A stretch of 64,000 bases of DNA from Phoenix dactylifera (taxonomy: Eukaryota > Streptophyta > Magnoliopsida > Arecales > Arecaceae), in contig NW_024067676.1 of assembly GCF_009389715.1 (NCBI RefSeq), positions 1,369,501 to 1,433,500 on the forward strand, written 5' to 3'. A model generated the notes under the pieces. That model saw only the letters and a list, made by a program, of their open reading frames with translations, made no database searches and had not been told where the DNA came from. The translations under genes were made by a program, and so were the position numbers. This document shows, in pieces, positions 10,201-21,500 of the stretch (position 1 is the stretch's first letter; every line of letters begins with the position of its first letter).

Positions 10201-12721
10201 GCTTGTCTACCTCCTGGTCGACCACTCGGATCCGATCCGGGGCACAGTGTCTCTTCTTCTGCTTTACTGGTCGGTGGGTTGGGTCGACGTTGAGGGCGTG
10301 AGAAATGACCTCCGGGTCGATCCCAGGTACATCGGCCGCCGACCAGGCAAATACATCAGCATTGGCTCGGAGGAATTCCACTAACCTGAGCCGAGCTTCC
10401 AAGTCGAGGTTGGCACCGACCCGGACCGTACGGTCCGGGCGACCCTCTTCAAGGGGAACTTCGATCACACCCTCGGCCGGCTCCCCGTGCCGCAAAGCCA
10501 CCTCGTCTCTGGCGTCAAGGGACTCGACGCTTAGGGCCTCCACGGGCTTCTTCCCTTTGAGAGTTGCTAGGAAACATTGCCGTGCGGTCGGTTGGTCACC
10601 TCGGACCTCTCCAATCCCGGCCGCCGTGGGGAACCGCATTAGCAAATGGTATGTAGAGACTACCGCGCGAAGGGCGTTCAGTCCGGGTCGTCCGAGGATA
10701 GCGTTGTAGGCCGAGGGAACACGAACGACCAAGAACCCGAGCCGCACCGTGGCTTCTGCGGGTGCAACGCCCGCAGTCACAGGCAGCTCAACGACACCTT
10801 CGGCCGAGATAGCGTCTCCAGTGAATCCTATGAGGGGGGTGGATGTTTTGTGCAACACTTGTCGGGACAAGCTCATCTTTTGGAAGGCCTCGTAAAACAA
10901 AATATCAGCTGAGCTTCCACTATCCACAAGAACACGCCTTACATCATAGTTCGCCATAGTGAGGGAGATCACCATGGCATCATCATGGGGGGTCTGAACC
11001 CCCTTTACATCCTCATCACAAAAAGTGATTACATTTCCGACCCGCTGCCTCTTCGCGACGGCCACCCCTGATGCTTCCACCGAGCCCCCTGCGTTCCTCA
11101 CGGGCCGAGAGCAGCCCCCAGTGATGGTGTGGATCACGCCCGCGACGGGTCGATTCTGCTCCCGAGGCTCCTGAGGGGCCGGGTCGGCCGGACGCGGGTC
11201 TGCGGGGGGACGTCGGTCGTTTACATATCGACCGAGACGCCCTCGGCGGATGAGAGCCTCGATCTCGTCCCGAAGCTGGAAGCAGTCTTCGGTGTCGTGG
11301 CCGTGGTCTCGGTGGTACTCACAGTACGCTCGAGAGGGCCTCCTCCCAGGGATTTTCTTCATCTGCCTCGGGACCGGGAGGTTCTCCCGCCCCTTGACCT
11401 CCATAAGGATCTGGGCCCGGGGGGCCAGGAGTGGGGTGTACCGGTTGAAGCGTCGGTGCGGAGAACGAGGGCGTGGGGCGCCGTGGTTCCTCGCCGGTGA
11501 CGGGCTTCTGCGCCGATGTTGAGGCGTCGGGCTCCTCCTCTGGGGTGCCTCTTTTCGCCTTTTCTTCCCGAGCTTTAGAGGGGCCTCGGCGGCCTCCTTG
11601 TTCCGGTGGGCGGCTGCCTCCTCAGCGTCTGCATACTGGTTCGCCCGAGACAACAGCTCCGGAAAGCTCCGCGGCAGGCGTTTGTCCAGGGAGAAGGTGA
11701 GTCTGCCCTTCCGGAAGCCACGCTTCAGGGCTGAGAGAGCCACCTCCTGGCTCAGGTTCCGGACCTCCAATGTAGCCTTGTTGAAGCGGGTAAGGTAATC
11801 CCGCAGGCTTTCTCCCTCGTTTTGCCGGACATCAAAGAGGGAGTCGGAAACCAATCGCCGCCGGCTACTGACGGCGAAATGGCTGATGAAGAGGCGAGTG
11901 AACTGGTCAAAGAACTGGATAGAGTCAGCCTCCAGGCCGGCGAACCACGCCCTGGCTGGGCCACGGAGGGTCGCCGGGAAGGCCTTGCAGAGGAGAGGAT
12001 CTGATGCTCCATGGAGGAGCATAAGAGTCCTGAAACTCTCCACGTGATCCCGCGGGTCCGCCGCCCCGTCATAGGGCTCGATCGCCGGCATTTTGAATCC
12101 CGGCGGATTTGGGGTCCGCAGGATCCTCGAGGCAAGCGCCGGTTGGGAGGAGATCTCCAAGTCGGCGAAGGGATCTTTAGAGTGGCCCTTCAGGACCTGG
12201 AGTTGTCGGTGGAGATCGTCCACCCGCCGGTCCAGGGAGCGCGACCGATGGGTGGGGGACAAGGAGCACCGAGAGGGGGACCGACTGGAGCGCGGGTTCC
12301 TTGAGGACTGGGGGGTCTGGGAACGCGCCCGGGCCCGCCTCTTGTACCCCGCGCAGCTTCGATGGGACGGTCCCAGCAGAATGGACCGTGCTCGAGAATC
12401 TCCCTCGCGCCGGCGCTCCTCCCCATGGGAGAGGAAGGAGCGCGGGTTAAGGAGGACAGGTGAGCGCTCAGGGAGCAGCGGCTCCTGGGCCCGCTGCGGC
12501 GCCCGAGACATCACACCCTGCAGGTTCTGCACCGCCTCCGCGAGGGTGCGGACCTGCTGGGCTAACTGGTCGAACTGAGCGGCTTCGACCATTTGAATCG
12601 GGGGTGGAACGGTGGAGTGTTGCTGAGAATGTGTTGGAGACGCAGCGGCCTCCCGGCCGGAGGCGCGAGAGGCCCCGCGACCGGAGGCATTGGAAGCTCC
12701 ACGACCACCTCGCCGTGCCAT
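7253..12721 (-). CDS. Tat-type gag-pol polyprotein, intact
   Basis: This is a single 1822-codon frame without stops. I chose the ATG at 12721 (MARRGG...) because it is the first methionine after the primer-binding site; the frame extends upstream into the LTR only by chance. Approximate residues: Arg/Ser-rich N-terminus; Retrotrans_gag domain 200-370 (ARAWFAGLEAD near 257); Cys/His cluster CEYHRDHGHDTEDC near 470; aspartic protease DSGSSAD near 599; reverse transcriptase with YVDD near 970; RNase H near 1120; second, archaeal-type RNase H starting LHIDGSSNPEGG near 1254; integrase with an N-terminal zinc-binding region near 1475-1510 and the D,D35E triad (first Asp in WGMDIL near 1545, second in ISDNG, Glu in NGEAE near 1640). 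All catalytic motifs are kept, so the enzyme set could be functional. The double RNase H marks the Tat lineage. It makes the virus-like particle, copies the RNA and integrates the cDNA. Confidence 0.95.
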   Translation of the reverse strand: MARRGGRGASNASGRGASRASGREAAASPTHSQQHSTVPPPIQMVEAAQFDQLAQQVRTLAEAVQNLQGVMSRAPQRAQEPLLPERSPVLLNPRSFLSHGEERRREGDSRARSILLGPSHRSCAGYKRRARARSQTPQSSRNPRSSRSPSRCSLSPTHRSRSLDRRVDDLHRQLQVLKGHSKDPFADLEISSQPALASRILRTPNPPGFKMPAIEPYDGAADPRDHVESFRTLMLLHGASDPLLCKAFPATLRGPARAWFAGLEADSIQFFDQFTRLFISHFAVSSRRRLVSDSLFDVRQNEGESLRDYLTRFNKATLEVRNLSQEVALSALKRGFRKGRLTFSLDKRLPRSFPELLSRANQYADAEEAAAHRNKEAAEAPLKLGKKRRKEAPQRRSPTPQHRRRSPSPARNHGAPRPRSPHRRFNRYTPLLAPRAQILMEVKGRENLPVPRQMKKIPGRRPSRAYCEYHRDHGHDTEDCFQLRDEIEALIRRGRLGRYVNDRRPPADPRPADPAPQEPREQNRPVAGVIHTITGGCSRPVRNAGGSVEASGVAVAKRQRVGNVITFCDEDVKGVQTPHDDAMVISLTMANYDVRRVLVDSGSSADILFYEAFQKMSLSRQVLHKTSTPLIGFTGDAISAEGVVELPVTAGVAPAEATVRLGFLVVRVPSAYNAILGRPGLNALRAVVSTYHLLMRFPTAAGIGEVRGDQPTARQCFLATLKGKKPVEALSVESLDARDEVALRHGEPAEGVIEVPLEEGRPDRTVRVGANLDLEARLRLVEFLRANADVFAWSAADVPGIDPEVISHALNVDPTHRPVKQKKRHCAPDRIRVVDQEVDKLLEAGFIREVSYPEWLANVVLVRKASGKWRMCVDYTDLNKACPKDSFPLPRIDQLVDATSGYQLLSFMDAFSGYNQIMMAPQDEEKTAFITDRGLYCYKVMPFGLKNAGATYQRLVNKIFKGQIGRNMEVYVDDMLVKSRHADQHIADLEETFATLRKFRMKLNPAKCAFGASAGRFLGFIVNQRGIEANPDKIKAIQDMSPPTKVKEVQELAGRVAALGRFVAKSAERCQPFFKVLKRPKDFLWTAECQVAFDQLKEYLASPPLLSKPQEGEMLYLYLAVSPTAVSAVLVREEAKLQKPVYYISRVLRNAETRYTKAEKIAFALLTAARRLRPYFQAHPVTLLTDQPLRQILSNPENAGRLVKWAVELGEFDIRYQPRPAIKAQVLADFLAECTVQEAEPRPPETPSLDLPIWTLHIDGSSNPEGGGAGLVLTSPDGVIAEYALRFGFPVTNNEAEYEALVTGLKLTKELGIRRLKVFTDSQLVVGQVRGEFEARSPTMQSYVWKVQALIPDLGSVDIQQVPRSENARADRLSRLVGADAHNLSRAIYLETLDAPSIGEAGAVMAIDPEPSWMDPLVAYLAEGILPEDEDQARRLVMKSAHYVLYEGRLYRTSFTAPLLRCLRPSEAAYALSEVHEGICGSHLGARSLAHKIMRQGYHWPTLLEDSKDHVRKCDACQRHANVQRVPSVPLAPITAPWPFAQWGMDILGPFSVASAQRKFLIVAIDYFTKWVEAEPLATITEVQVRKFVKKNIIVRFGVPRVLISDNGRQFDNKHFRDFCEEFGIEHRFTSVSHPQTNGEAEVTNRTILQGIKARIGRTGQAWVEELENVLWAYRTTHRTPTGETPFSLTYGTEAVVPVELGLPSPRVAAHRPEANSEQLRGNLDLLEEAREMAQVRMAMYQRRVARYYNSKVRPKLFRIGDLVLRRAKASRPAEGGKLAPNWEGPYKVRWVNRPGSYQLEALDGREILRSWNSANLRMYYQ

Positions 12722-12742
12722 TACGATCGCTCTGAGATCAGT

Positions 12743-12760
12743 CCCTTCCTCTAGCGCCAA
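12743..12760 (-). promoter_or_regulatory. Primer-binding site of the Tat element
   Basis: One base inside the 5' LTR the minus strand reads TTGGCGCTAGAGGAAGGG, the expected place for tRNA priming. TGGCGC- starts are usual for non-methionine primers in Tat/Athila elements. I do not assign the tRNA. Confidence 0.65.
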
Positions 12761-12761
12761 C

Positions 12762-13576
12762 TGTTGCTGGTGGTCCAAACCGAGAACGATTGACACAGCG
12801 GTGTGAACGGGGTTCCGTCTGAGTTGTCTTGGTTGGTGTTGGTTACGCTCCACCTTCCACCGGGAAACCTGCAAGCAAGCCTCGCACCACCACTGGGGTA
12901 GTGGGGGCCCTCCGACGATCAAGTCAGAGGAGATTGGAGGAGGAGGAGAGATGATAATCGCAAGCAAGAGAGTGCTCTGGAAGATATTGCTTACCCCCCC
13001 TTCTCCCCCCAGCCGCATATATACCTGGCTGGGGGGTCTCTCAGGGGGGTTTGTCATCGTGGGGCGCGATGGAGTGGCCACTGACATGGCCGTTACAGGG
13101 CGTCGTGGAGCAGCGCTGGGTACGGCCATGACAGGGCGTAGTGGAGTTCCGCTTTGTACGGTTGATACAGGAGATCGTGGAACAGCATCGGATACAGCCG
13201 TTGCAGGGAGTAGTGGAGCAGGAGGTCTCGGCGTGCCTCTGGGAAGCAGCCTGTCGTTATCAAGAGATCTCCGACTCGGGGTCGGAGTGCTGGATCAGGG
13301 GGCAGCCGACTCGGGGTCGGGCTGCGTTGCTGAGGACATCCGACTTGGGGTCGGATTGCTAGATTAAGGGGCAGCCGACTCGGGGTCGGGCTGCGAAGCC
13401 GAAGATGTCCGACTCGGGGTCGGATTGCTGGATCAAAGGACAGCCGACTCGAGGTCGGGCTGTGGAGCCGAAGATGTCCGACTCGGGGTCGGATTGCTGG
13501 ATCAAAGGACAGCCGTAGTTTTCATGGGCGCGCGTGCCGGTCACGTGGAGCATGGCGGCTTAGTTCCCCCGTAACA
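12762..13576 (-). repeat. 5' LTR of the Tat element
   Basis: The LTR is 815 bp, starts TGTTACGG and ends AGCAACA on the minus strand. It holds the promoter for gag-pol (TATATAT at 13017-13023). Upstream of that is a 7-copy array of short CCGAC...GTCGG palindromes at about 13270-13492. The GAATT target duplication follows at 13577-13581. Read against the copy at 446-1260 I see the same length and no substitution. Confidence 0.96.
13017..13023 (-). promoter_or_regulatory. LTR TATA box of the Tat element
   Basis: On the minus strand the sequence reads GTATATATGCGG, a good TATA box about 555 bp into the 5' LTR. It lies in the 12-nt loop of a perfect 10-bp inverted repeat (CCCCCCAGCC at 13005-13014, GGCTGGGGGG at 13027-13036). 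Transcription would start near 12985-12990, leaving roughly 225 bp of R-U5. The same motif is at 701-707 in the 3' LTR. Confidence 0.6.
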
Positions 13577-14826
13577 GAATTCATATGGTTACTTAATTTA
13601 ATCACATACAATACGGATTGGTACCAAAGTATACTGAAATAAAGCCATGTGTCACCAACCTGGTGCTCACATAGTGTAAATGAGGACCTTTGTAGATATA
13701 CGCAATGCAGTGGCACTCCTACCATATTTATTCAAGCCCATTTTCTAATCAAGCCAAGAGTACGAAATCAATCAGGTTGAATTTTGGATCAAAAAAAAAA
13801 ACTCTGTAAAATCTTCATTTATAATATTGTCTTGTGATTCATAGAGCTATCTGTCGTGCGATAACATGCAAAACGTTACAAGTATTTGACATAATTTAAA
13901 TGAGCGCACTCTGAATTATACAAGTATAGAGCCATTTATTTCAACCAAATCACCTTATGGAATTCTCAAAAATCCTCAAATATTAGCTCTGAAACAACCA
14001 GTGGCCATTCAGTATTCAACGTCACGTCATTCCTCCCTTCAAGGTGTATGGGCATTGCATGAAAGGGTGGACCGAGAGGAGGGAATGGAGAGCGGACAAA
14101 AGTGGGATATTGAGAAGGTTGAAAATCTTGTAGCCTTTACAAAATTATAAAAAAAAGTCTAAGCCTCATTTTAAAAGATTGCAGCATGAGCATCCTATTC
14201 CTATATGACTCATCTTATATATGGAAGAGTTGAACTTGGTCCAACAAGATTCCTTAAAGCATACCACCCTAATAGAAAATAACAAGGCATTGGAACCACC
14301 CACCACATTTGCAGGGCTAAACAGCAGCTATTACATTACTGCTTTATGGTTATACCCATAACTCATGTAATAAATAAACATAACAAGATTAAATTGCCCA
14401 TTAATGTTTATGAGTCCTCTGCACATGAAAGAAAAACCTAGGAGAATCCAAATCGATTCTCCACTTGGTGGAGACTGAGGAAGGAGGCCAGCCTTCAACG
14501 ATATAGCTGCTCGACAGTAAACTATAGCCAAGCACCAAGCACCAAGCATCGCAAAAGTGTGGCAATGAAGAATGACTAGAGCCATATTACAGCTTATGAG
14601 GCATTTTTTGAGTTAGTAATATAGAGTAATTAATAACACCATATATACTTCGAACTTTCGATTCTAGCAAAAGTTAACTCGAGAACAAGAATGGATCATA
14701 AAGCATCACACCTCTTGATCGAGGAAGATCTTTTGAATTGCAAAACAGCTGCTAGAAGGTAACTATTAAGAATGTGATACTATTTCATGTTTTTAAGGAT
14801 GACAGACAAAAGCACCTGATACACCC

Positions 14827-14920
14827 TTTTTTTTTTTTTAAGAATTTGATGATTATATACCACCACCCAGTTTTGAATCTGAATCCTCCCAGAGAGAGGT
14901 GCCAACCAGCTGAGCTACAC
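14827..14920 (-). mobile_element. Decayed tRNA-derived SINE
   Basis: On the minus strand it begins GTGTAGCTCAGCTGG, which contains a perfect RNA polymerase III box A (TAGCTCAGCTGG, 14906-14917). A worn box-B-like GGATTCAGATTC follows about 30 bp on, then a short body and a poly(A) run of about 13 (14827-14839). This order is typical of plant SINEs. I found no clean target duplication. Confidence 0.55.
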
Positions 14921-15458
14921 TTGATCAAGATTGAATTGTTGTTTACATCCCCGTCCAGATGGATGAGTTCTTAAGAGTGTACAGCAGTATGAACTATTAA
15001 TCATTTGATTAGTTACTAAACAGACAGTATTGAGGTGGGGAAAAAGCTGCCCAGTTTTATAATTAAAAGGACCAATTTCTTTCAACAGCCATGACAAACC
15101 TCAGCTTTTACCAGAGTTCTAGAACTACCTCGTAAGCATACACGCACAACTGCAAGGTCTCAGTTTAGAACATTGCTCATAAAGTAAACCTGTTGCTTGC
15201 TAAACATCTCTAGTAGCATGAAAATCTAAACACCTTCCTGATACATAGGGCGCACATAAGAAATGATACAAAATAACCATCATCAATTTAACTTGTTTCT
15301 GCTTTAATAATTAAACTGCAATCTGTTGCTAATACTACACGGTGAAATCCACAGAATTATCGTACGCATGAATACTGTGGAAAATACTTGAGAGATGTTC
15401 CACATAAAGGCCTTACAATGCTCTAGGAATATGCGATCCCTGTGTCATTATTCACCCC

Positions 15459-15464
15459 TTTATT
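15459..15464 (-). terminator. Candidate polyadenylation signal of MFP
   Basis: AATAAA on the minus strand, 40 bp after the stop codon (15504-15506). Confidence 0.4.
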
Positions 15465-15503
15465 ACATCATCTTCAAAGAGAGATTTTGCCAGAAAGGTC
15501 ACT

Positions 15504-18500
15504 CTACATTCGAGCCTTTGCCTGATTTACTTGGGCACTCTGCATAAATTTGATATATAGAATCAATGATTGCTTGGTGAGAATAAGAAGCTACTACAAC
15601 AAAGACCAGTCACAAAGTAAATGCAGCAGTCTCCTCACCAGAGATAGACCTTTAGAAGCTCTTTCTGCCAGATATGTACAGGGCTTGAAAAGTTCACCAT
15701 ACATATTTGACCATGCATCCAATCTCGAGTGGATGTAATTTGCACCAAGAGAGTCTGCCCAAAACATTATGCCACCCCTGGTTTGAAGTACAAGTTTAGA
15801 AGAAATATTAGGTTGAAAATACTATCTCCTATTAATCAACATCCAGCTAAAGAAATAAACCTGTAAGGGGGGAAGCCCATGCCCATGATGGAAGCAATAT
15901 CAAGATCCGATGCTTTCACAGCAATTCCCTCATCAAGGACTCGGCAGGCCTCATTTACAACGGGAAGGAATACCATTTCTACAATATCCTTATCTGCTAA
16001 CTTCATTAGCTGCAGCCAAACACACAAAGCACATAAGCAATGAAGTGGCAAATCTGATACACGTCACCTTTGATCATTATTTATGATGAAAAAGACGCCA
16101 GGATACATCTGATTAGATATGCAAAGATTCTGGAGCTTTTATGCTCTAGGCTTTCTGTTTAGCGACATCAAATATCATAATCCAGTTATATTCATCCCAC
16201 AAAACCAGAATTACATGGACCACAGTCGTTATTTATTTCTGGCAGGTCCAAACCACATCGATAACTATGCCATGCCCACTGTGATGCAGGCCATCCAAAA
16301 AATCAAGCATATATATGGTTCTGGTTTCATTGATCATCTCTTTACAGGAAGACAGATCATCACTGCCTATCTTACTAGAATTACATAAGATCAGAGATAC
16401 TGGAATCCGACAGGAACCCAAAATATGATATCTCTGGCTGCTGCAAAGAAGAGAGCAAATTACCTACTTCTTATAAAAGGGAAAAATTGCATACAGTACA
16501 AACATGAAACAGATGTTTTAAATGCTTTCTCCTAAATTTATAATGCTTTGTCATATATTTCTCTTTTTGGAGATACAAAATTCCCAACAATTGAACATAA
16601 ATAGAATTAATCTACCTCATGCAAAGCCACTGATTAAACTCTGATGTTGTCAATTATCAAAATGAATGCAAAAAAGAAAAATCAGTTGTCAAGGACTCTT
16701 TCAGCACTATATCACTAGTAGCAATTCCTATGTAATATGCATGCACCCCTTCATTATGCACTCTTGACCTGCTAATGCAGGTTTCATCAACGAACCATTA
16801 GCAAGTTGTGAGCCCATCACTATGAACTTCGAAAAGTGATGATTTGTGGGCAAAACATGGATTATGACGGGAATATTTATAAAAGTTGAGTTAGGTTGTA
16901 TGAAGAATTTAAAATATAGCAGTGAAGTAAACAACTCATTCTTTGGCTTGTTCATGTCTATTTTGGTTATTAAGTCAATGCTTTTCTTTTTCAAACTTTT
17001 GGTAACGTTTAAACCAATGCATTATATCCGTACAAGAAAACAAAAAGGTCGATCAACATTGCACTAGTTAAATGGCCAAAATACCTCATGCCATCAATCC
17101 AGTATACCCCATGATATATATTATATGCTATCAACCCAGTCTAACAAATGTGAGGAAGCATGCATGCAAACATTTTTACAAACTAGCCTAAAACTGAAAC
17201 TTCCATTCTGGTCAATAATGAGTGGAAAGAGAACCTCAAGATCAGGGGTAATGCCAGCCATGCTCCTTGATTTCTCGATGTACTTCTTTATTTCAGGGTC
17301 TGGACTGGCCTTCCGCTTCTCATATTTATAGAATCCCTTTCGAGTAGCTTCACCTGTCATGAATGACATAAATGGTGGATGAGCATCAGATATTCGTATT
17401 AGGGTCTTAACATGCCACAGCAAAGACAGGAGATTTTATCATAGAGTGAGTGAAATGAAAGTAACTGCAGGATGAACACTATCAGGCAATGTCTTATACC
17501 TGATCTCTTATCCTCAAGCATTATCGACATTAACATTGACTTATAGACTCTTTCAGGGAAATTTTCAAGGTATTGCATACCAGTAGCTACTGCAACCCCA
17601 AAACCAACCAGATCGGCAAGCCTGTGTGGCAAAAGAAAAGACCAGCATCACTAATGCAAAGTCAAGAAGCAGTATTCTTCCTATATCCACCCAAAAACTA
17701 CACGACAGCAATATTGGAGATGTTATCCCGTTCAAATAGTTTTGCTGATGAATAGTAAAATAAAATTATAGTTTTGTCAAATCATTTTCTGCATACCTGA
17801 AAGGGCCCATTGGCATTCCAAATTTGGTACATGCACGATCAATCTTATAGACATCAACACCACGATCAACTAAAAAAAGTGCTGACTGAGTGTAAGGAAA
17901 GAACATCCTGTTGACAGCAAAGCCAGTACAATTCCCAACTACAATTGGAGTTTTGCGAATCTTCTTCCCAACATCTAGTAAGTCCGCAATAACTTGCGGA
18001 GATGTTTTACGAGTCCGAACTATTTCCAGGAGTGGCATGATATGAGCAGGACTGAAGAAGAAACATCATCAGTAAGAGAATAACGAGCAAAAAACTATAA
18101 AGAAATGTAGCTCGAATTACCTAAAGAAATGTGCACCAACAATACGATCCTGAGACATGGTTTTTTCTCCTATTAAATTGAGATCTATTGTTGAAGTGTT
18201 AGTAGCAAGTACGCAATGGGGCGAGCAAAATTTCTCTAGATCAGCAAATATTTGCTGCTTCAATGACACGTTCTCAATGACCGCCTGCCATGATACAATT
18301 TTCAATGGCAAGATTAAATAAGGCAAAAAAAAATACTTATAACAAAAAGATAAAAAAGAGGGAAGAAAAAGAGTGTGGTGCTTTGTCTTGCCTCAATGAC
18401 CATATCCACATCTTTAAAGAGTTGGTAATCAAGAACACCAGTAAGAAGCGAGAGGGTCCTCTCACACTTCTCTTGAGACATTTTTCCTTTATTGACACGA

Positions 18501-21500
18501 CTCTGCAAATTGGCTGAAAAGTTGCAGCAATATAAGCATTTGAAATTTCTAAAACAGAATTTCTGAAAAGGGCCCTCAATGCCCAGAAGAGTACCATAAA
18601 TTAATACGCATGTACCTTTGACTCTGTCAATCCCTGATTTTAAGAATTTCTCATTGACTTCTTTTAGTATTACAGGATAATTGCTCAGGATTAGTGCAGT
18701 TGCAATTCCAGAACCCATTAGACCTCCTCCAAGAATAGCAACTTTAGTTATTTTTCTGGGAACCAAACCCAAATCAGTGACACCAGGTACCTGTCACCAG
18801 AATTTGTGATGTCATATCATCATATGAGATTTTTCAGTCTTTCTTTTTCCCAAAAAACTGCACAGCTATGTATCAGAAAATAACATGAAACAACTGAGGA
18901 CCTCCCAAACATACCCAGCAACAGAATCATGCAATTTTTGTTCATTTAATATATGACTATAGGTATTCAACATCCATATATACACTGTAGAACATGCTTT
19001 CTAATTCCATGATTGATATAACTAACCCAGCAAAATTGACAATAGCTCATCAAAATGTCTGTGCTGAAAGTCTCAGCTTAGATTTATTAATGGTGTATTC
19101 AAAAGCCGATAAATTATTAATCATTAGGTGCTTTTGAGGTCATAATTTTATGGGCTGTGGCATACAAATTATGTAAGAGTACTTGCTTCCTGCCAGCAAG
19201 GCCAAGCATCCCACTTGCTCTTTAACCAGTATATTGACATCAGAGCTCCAATGAAAGAATTCAAGGTGCACAACCAAATAACCCAACCTGATCCTCTGAG
19301 AACAGAATGCCCTTCATCATGAATTACTGAAAACAGGCTTGAAGTTCAGATAGGGTCTTTCACTAATTCCTCAATCCTTTCAAGCACTTGAGTTCCTAGT
19401 CAACATTCTAGGCTGTTGCCTTATAATACCCGAAACTGTTGAAGAAATTAGAGTGACCAAGTAAGAAGGAATAATACGTTACAAATCGGTTTGACCTGAA
19501 AAAGGCTATGTCTCTAGGTTATTCATGCCATTACGAATTCTGGAAATAGTGCTTATTGGGAATATTAGAGAGATTCATTTGTTCATACATACATACACAT
19601 GGATGCATGCAGATGCCTTCTGGTCATCGTCATGGGTAACTCAAATTTAAAAAGGTTAGATAGGTCATTCAATTGTAGGTGTTAAATTCCCAACACCTGG
19701 AAGGCCGAGTCAATAATGACATACTCAGAGCATGTGAAATTGACTGAAATGCCCTTTATCTGCACAAAGAAAAGCTGAGAGGGTTTTGGTCATTTTCAAG
19801 GTGTTCACAAGTTCCTCCTGTAATCCCTCTTAGTGTGATACGTGCATCTGATACTAGGACATCTCGATGAATCATTTCCTGATGCTGAAAAGATTAAAAT
19901 TTGGCAAAAGAAAAGAAAAAAAAAAAAGAGCTTCCCCAGGCTTCTAACATCCTCTTCAATATACTTGTCCCAAAAGCTTGTCTCCAGTAGTAATTCATAT
20001 TATTTTCAGGGACATGTTGATGATTATGTAGGTACATCAGCATCCTATGCAACTTTCAAGGAAGCATGACCCGTTCAAAAGCAAGAATGCAACTAATGCA
20101 AAGTAAAGGAAGATAGCAACCCTAGAACTACCTTTGAGGTTGCACGTTGTGCAAAAAAGACATGAACCAAGCTCTTGCATGTGTCAGAGAAAAGAAGTGT
20201 CTGGAAAGCCTTCGCTTCCTGCAAAAAAGGAAGAAGTTTCAGATCATAAGAGCTTGGCTTGTCATAGCTTGGAGACTTCGAAGTAAGTACATTAACTAAG
20301 TTAAAGCTGAGAGATTTTTAGAATAATAGCATACTAGCACTTACCTTCCAAAGTCCAGCACGAGGTCCTGATACTATACCCTCTTCAATTACATCAAGAC
20401 AAACCAATGGGTGCTGGAGATTGGGAGCTCGTTTTTGAGTTTGAGCTCTTGCAAACTTTAGTATCTCCCTAGCCTCTCCAAGAGGCTCTAACTTATCAGT
20501 TCTGTAAAGGCTCCTGATCCATGGTCTTCTGAATTCAACAATATCCAGAGCCCAACAGCGGGCTGTCCTCACCAACTCCTCAGGTGAAACTATGGCATCA
20601 ACTAGACCAAATGCATGAGCTTCCTCTCCTTTAATTGGTTTTGACATCTGTTAAGTGATGAATATATAAAGATGCTGCTTGAAAAGATTGGCTTGCATAT
20701 TCATGATTATTGAGCTACTACAAACAAAAAAGCATCTGCAGATACAAAGAAAATACTTTACCAGAATCATTTCAAGAGATTTTGTAAGTCCAACAAGGCG
20801 TGGAAGTCGTTGTGTTCCTGAAGAAAAAATAAAATTAGATGGCAAGATAAATGGCAAAAGCAACAACCACTAAACTAATTAAATTGAAGATGAAAGACAT
20901 CTATTTCATAAGTGTATTATGCCTGAAAGATTACTCTTTAAATTTTTGGTGGAATATACATGCTGATTCAGCAGAATATCCTTGTGATAAAATGTCTACA
21001 TCTGGATATCGTACATTTGTGTGGAAGAACTTGGTTACTTGGAAAAGCACGAACAATTTATAGTAGTCAGGTCAAGTGCAGAAGCAATGTATAGAGTTGT
21101 TGCATTTGCAACATGTTCGATCTAATTCTCAACTTGCAGATGTGTTAACCAACGCTCTCCGACGAGAACAGTTGAAGAGCATTATTATCAAGCTTATGCA
21201 TGACTGATATTCATGCTCCAGCTTGAAAGTGGGGGTGTTGATCAACAAGGAGGCTTTCCGTATATTTTCTTAATAATATATTGTGTTTATGCTTATTGGG
21301 CTTTTTTCTCCTTTTATTCTCTTGTTATTAGGCCTTCATTGGAGCCTATATAAGCCCAAATTTATATTATTGGACTTGGACACTTATTAAGGGAATTAGT
21401 GTCTTTTGCCCCTAAGTAGTGGCAATCCCACTTTTTAATAAAAATAAATACTGCATGGATCAGTTTAGTCCATACAACATCCTTCTCATCTCTGTTCATC

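Larger units (their letters stand above)
446..13576 (-). mobile_element. Complete Tat-lineage Ty3/Gypsy LTR retrotransposon
   Basis: Two 815-bp direct repeats (446-1260 and 12762-13576) bound the element. Each reads TGTTAC...GCAACA on the minus strand. The 5-bp target duplication GAATT lies at 441-445 and 13577-13581, so both ends are exact. In the minus (sense) direction the order is 5' LTR (right), primer-binding site, gag-protease-RT-RNase H-second RNase H-integrase in one frame, a 1.1-kb spacer, two tandem arrays, an oppositely directed gene, a G-rich tract and the 3' LTR (left). Two RNase H domains before the integrase and an extra antisense gene are known traits of the Tat lineage (Retand, RIRE2, Grande and relatives). 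No chromodomain is seen. The 13.1-kb length fits the group. I found no difference between the LTRs and no break in pol, so the insertion is very young. Confidence 0.96.
13582..15503. other. Intergenic stretch downstream of MFP
   Basis: AT-rich and without a recognised gene. It contains one decayed SINE (14827-14920). The AATAAA for the MFP transcript is at 15459-15464 on the minus strand. Confidence 0.5.

Noticed and set aside
8396..10384. Long plus-strand ORFs (141 and 330 aa) opposite pol
   Set aside because: They lie antisense to RT and RNase H in GC-rich codons and have no domain of their own.
12722..13129. N-terminal extension of gag into the 5' LTR
   Set aside because: It would cross the primer-binding site and LTR; the first ATG after the primer site (12721) is the sensible start.
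18314..18772. 152-aa minus ORF across MFP exons 10-11
   Set aside because: It reads through intron 10 and into intron 11 by chance; the family alignment requires both introns to be removed.
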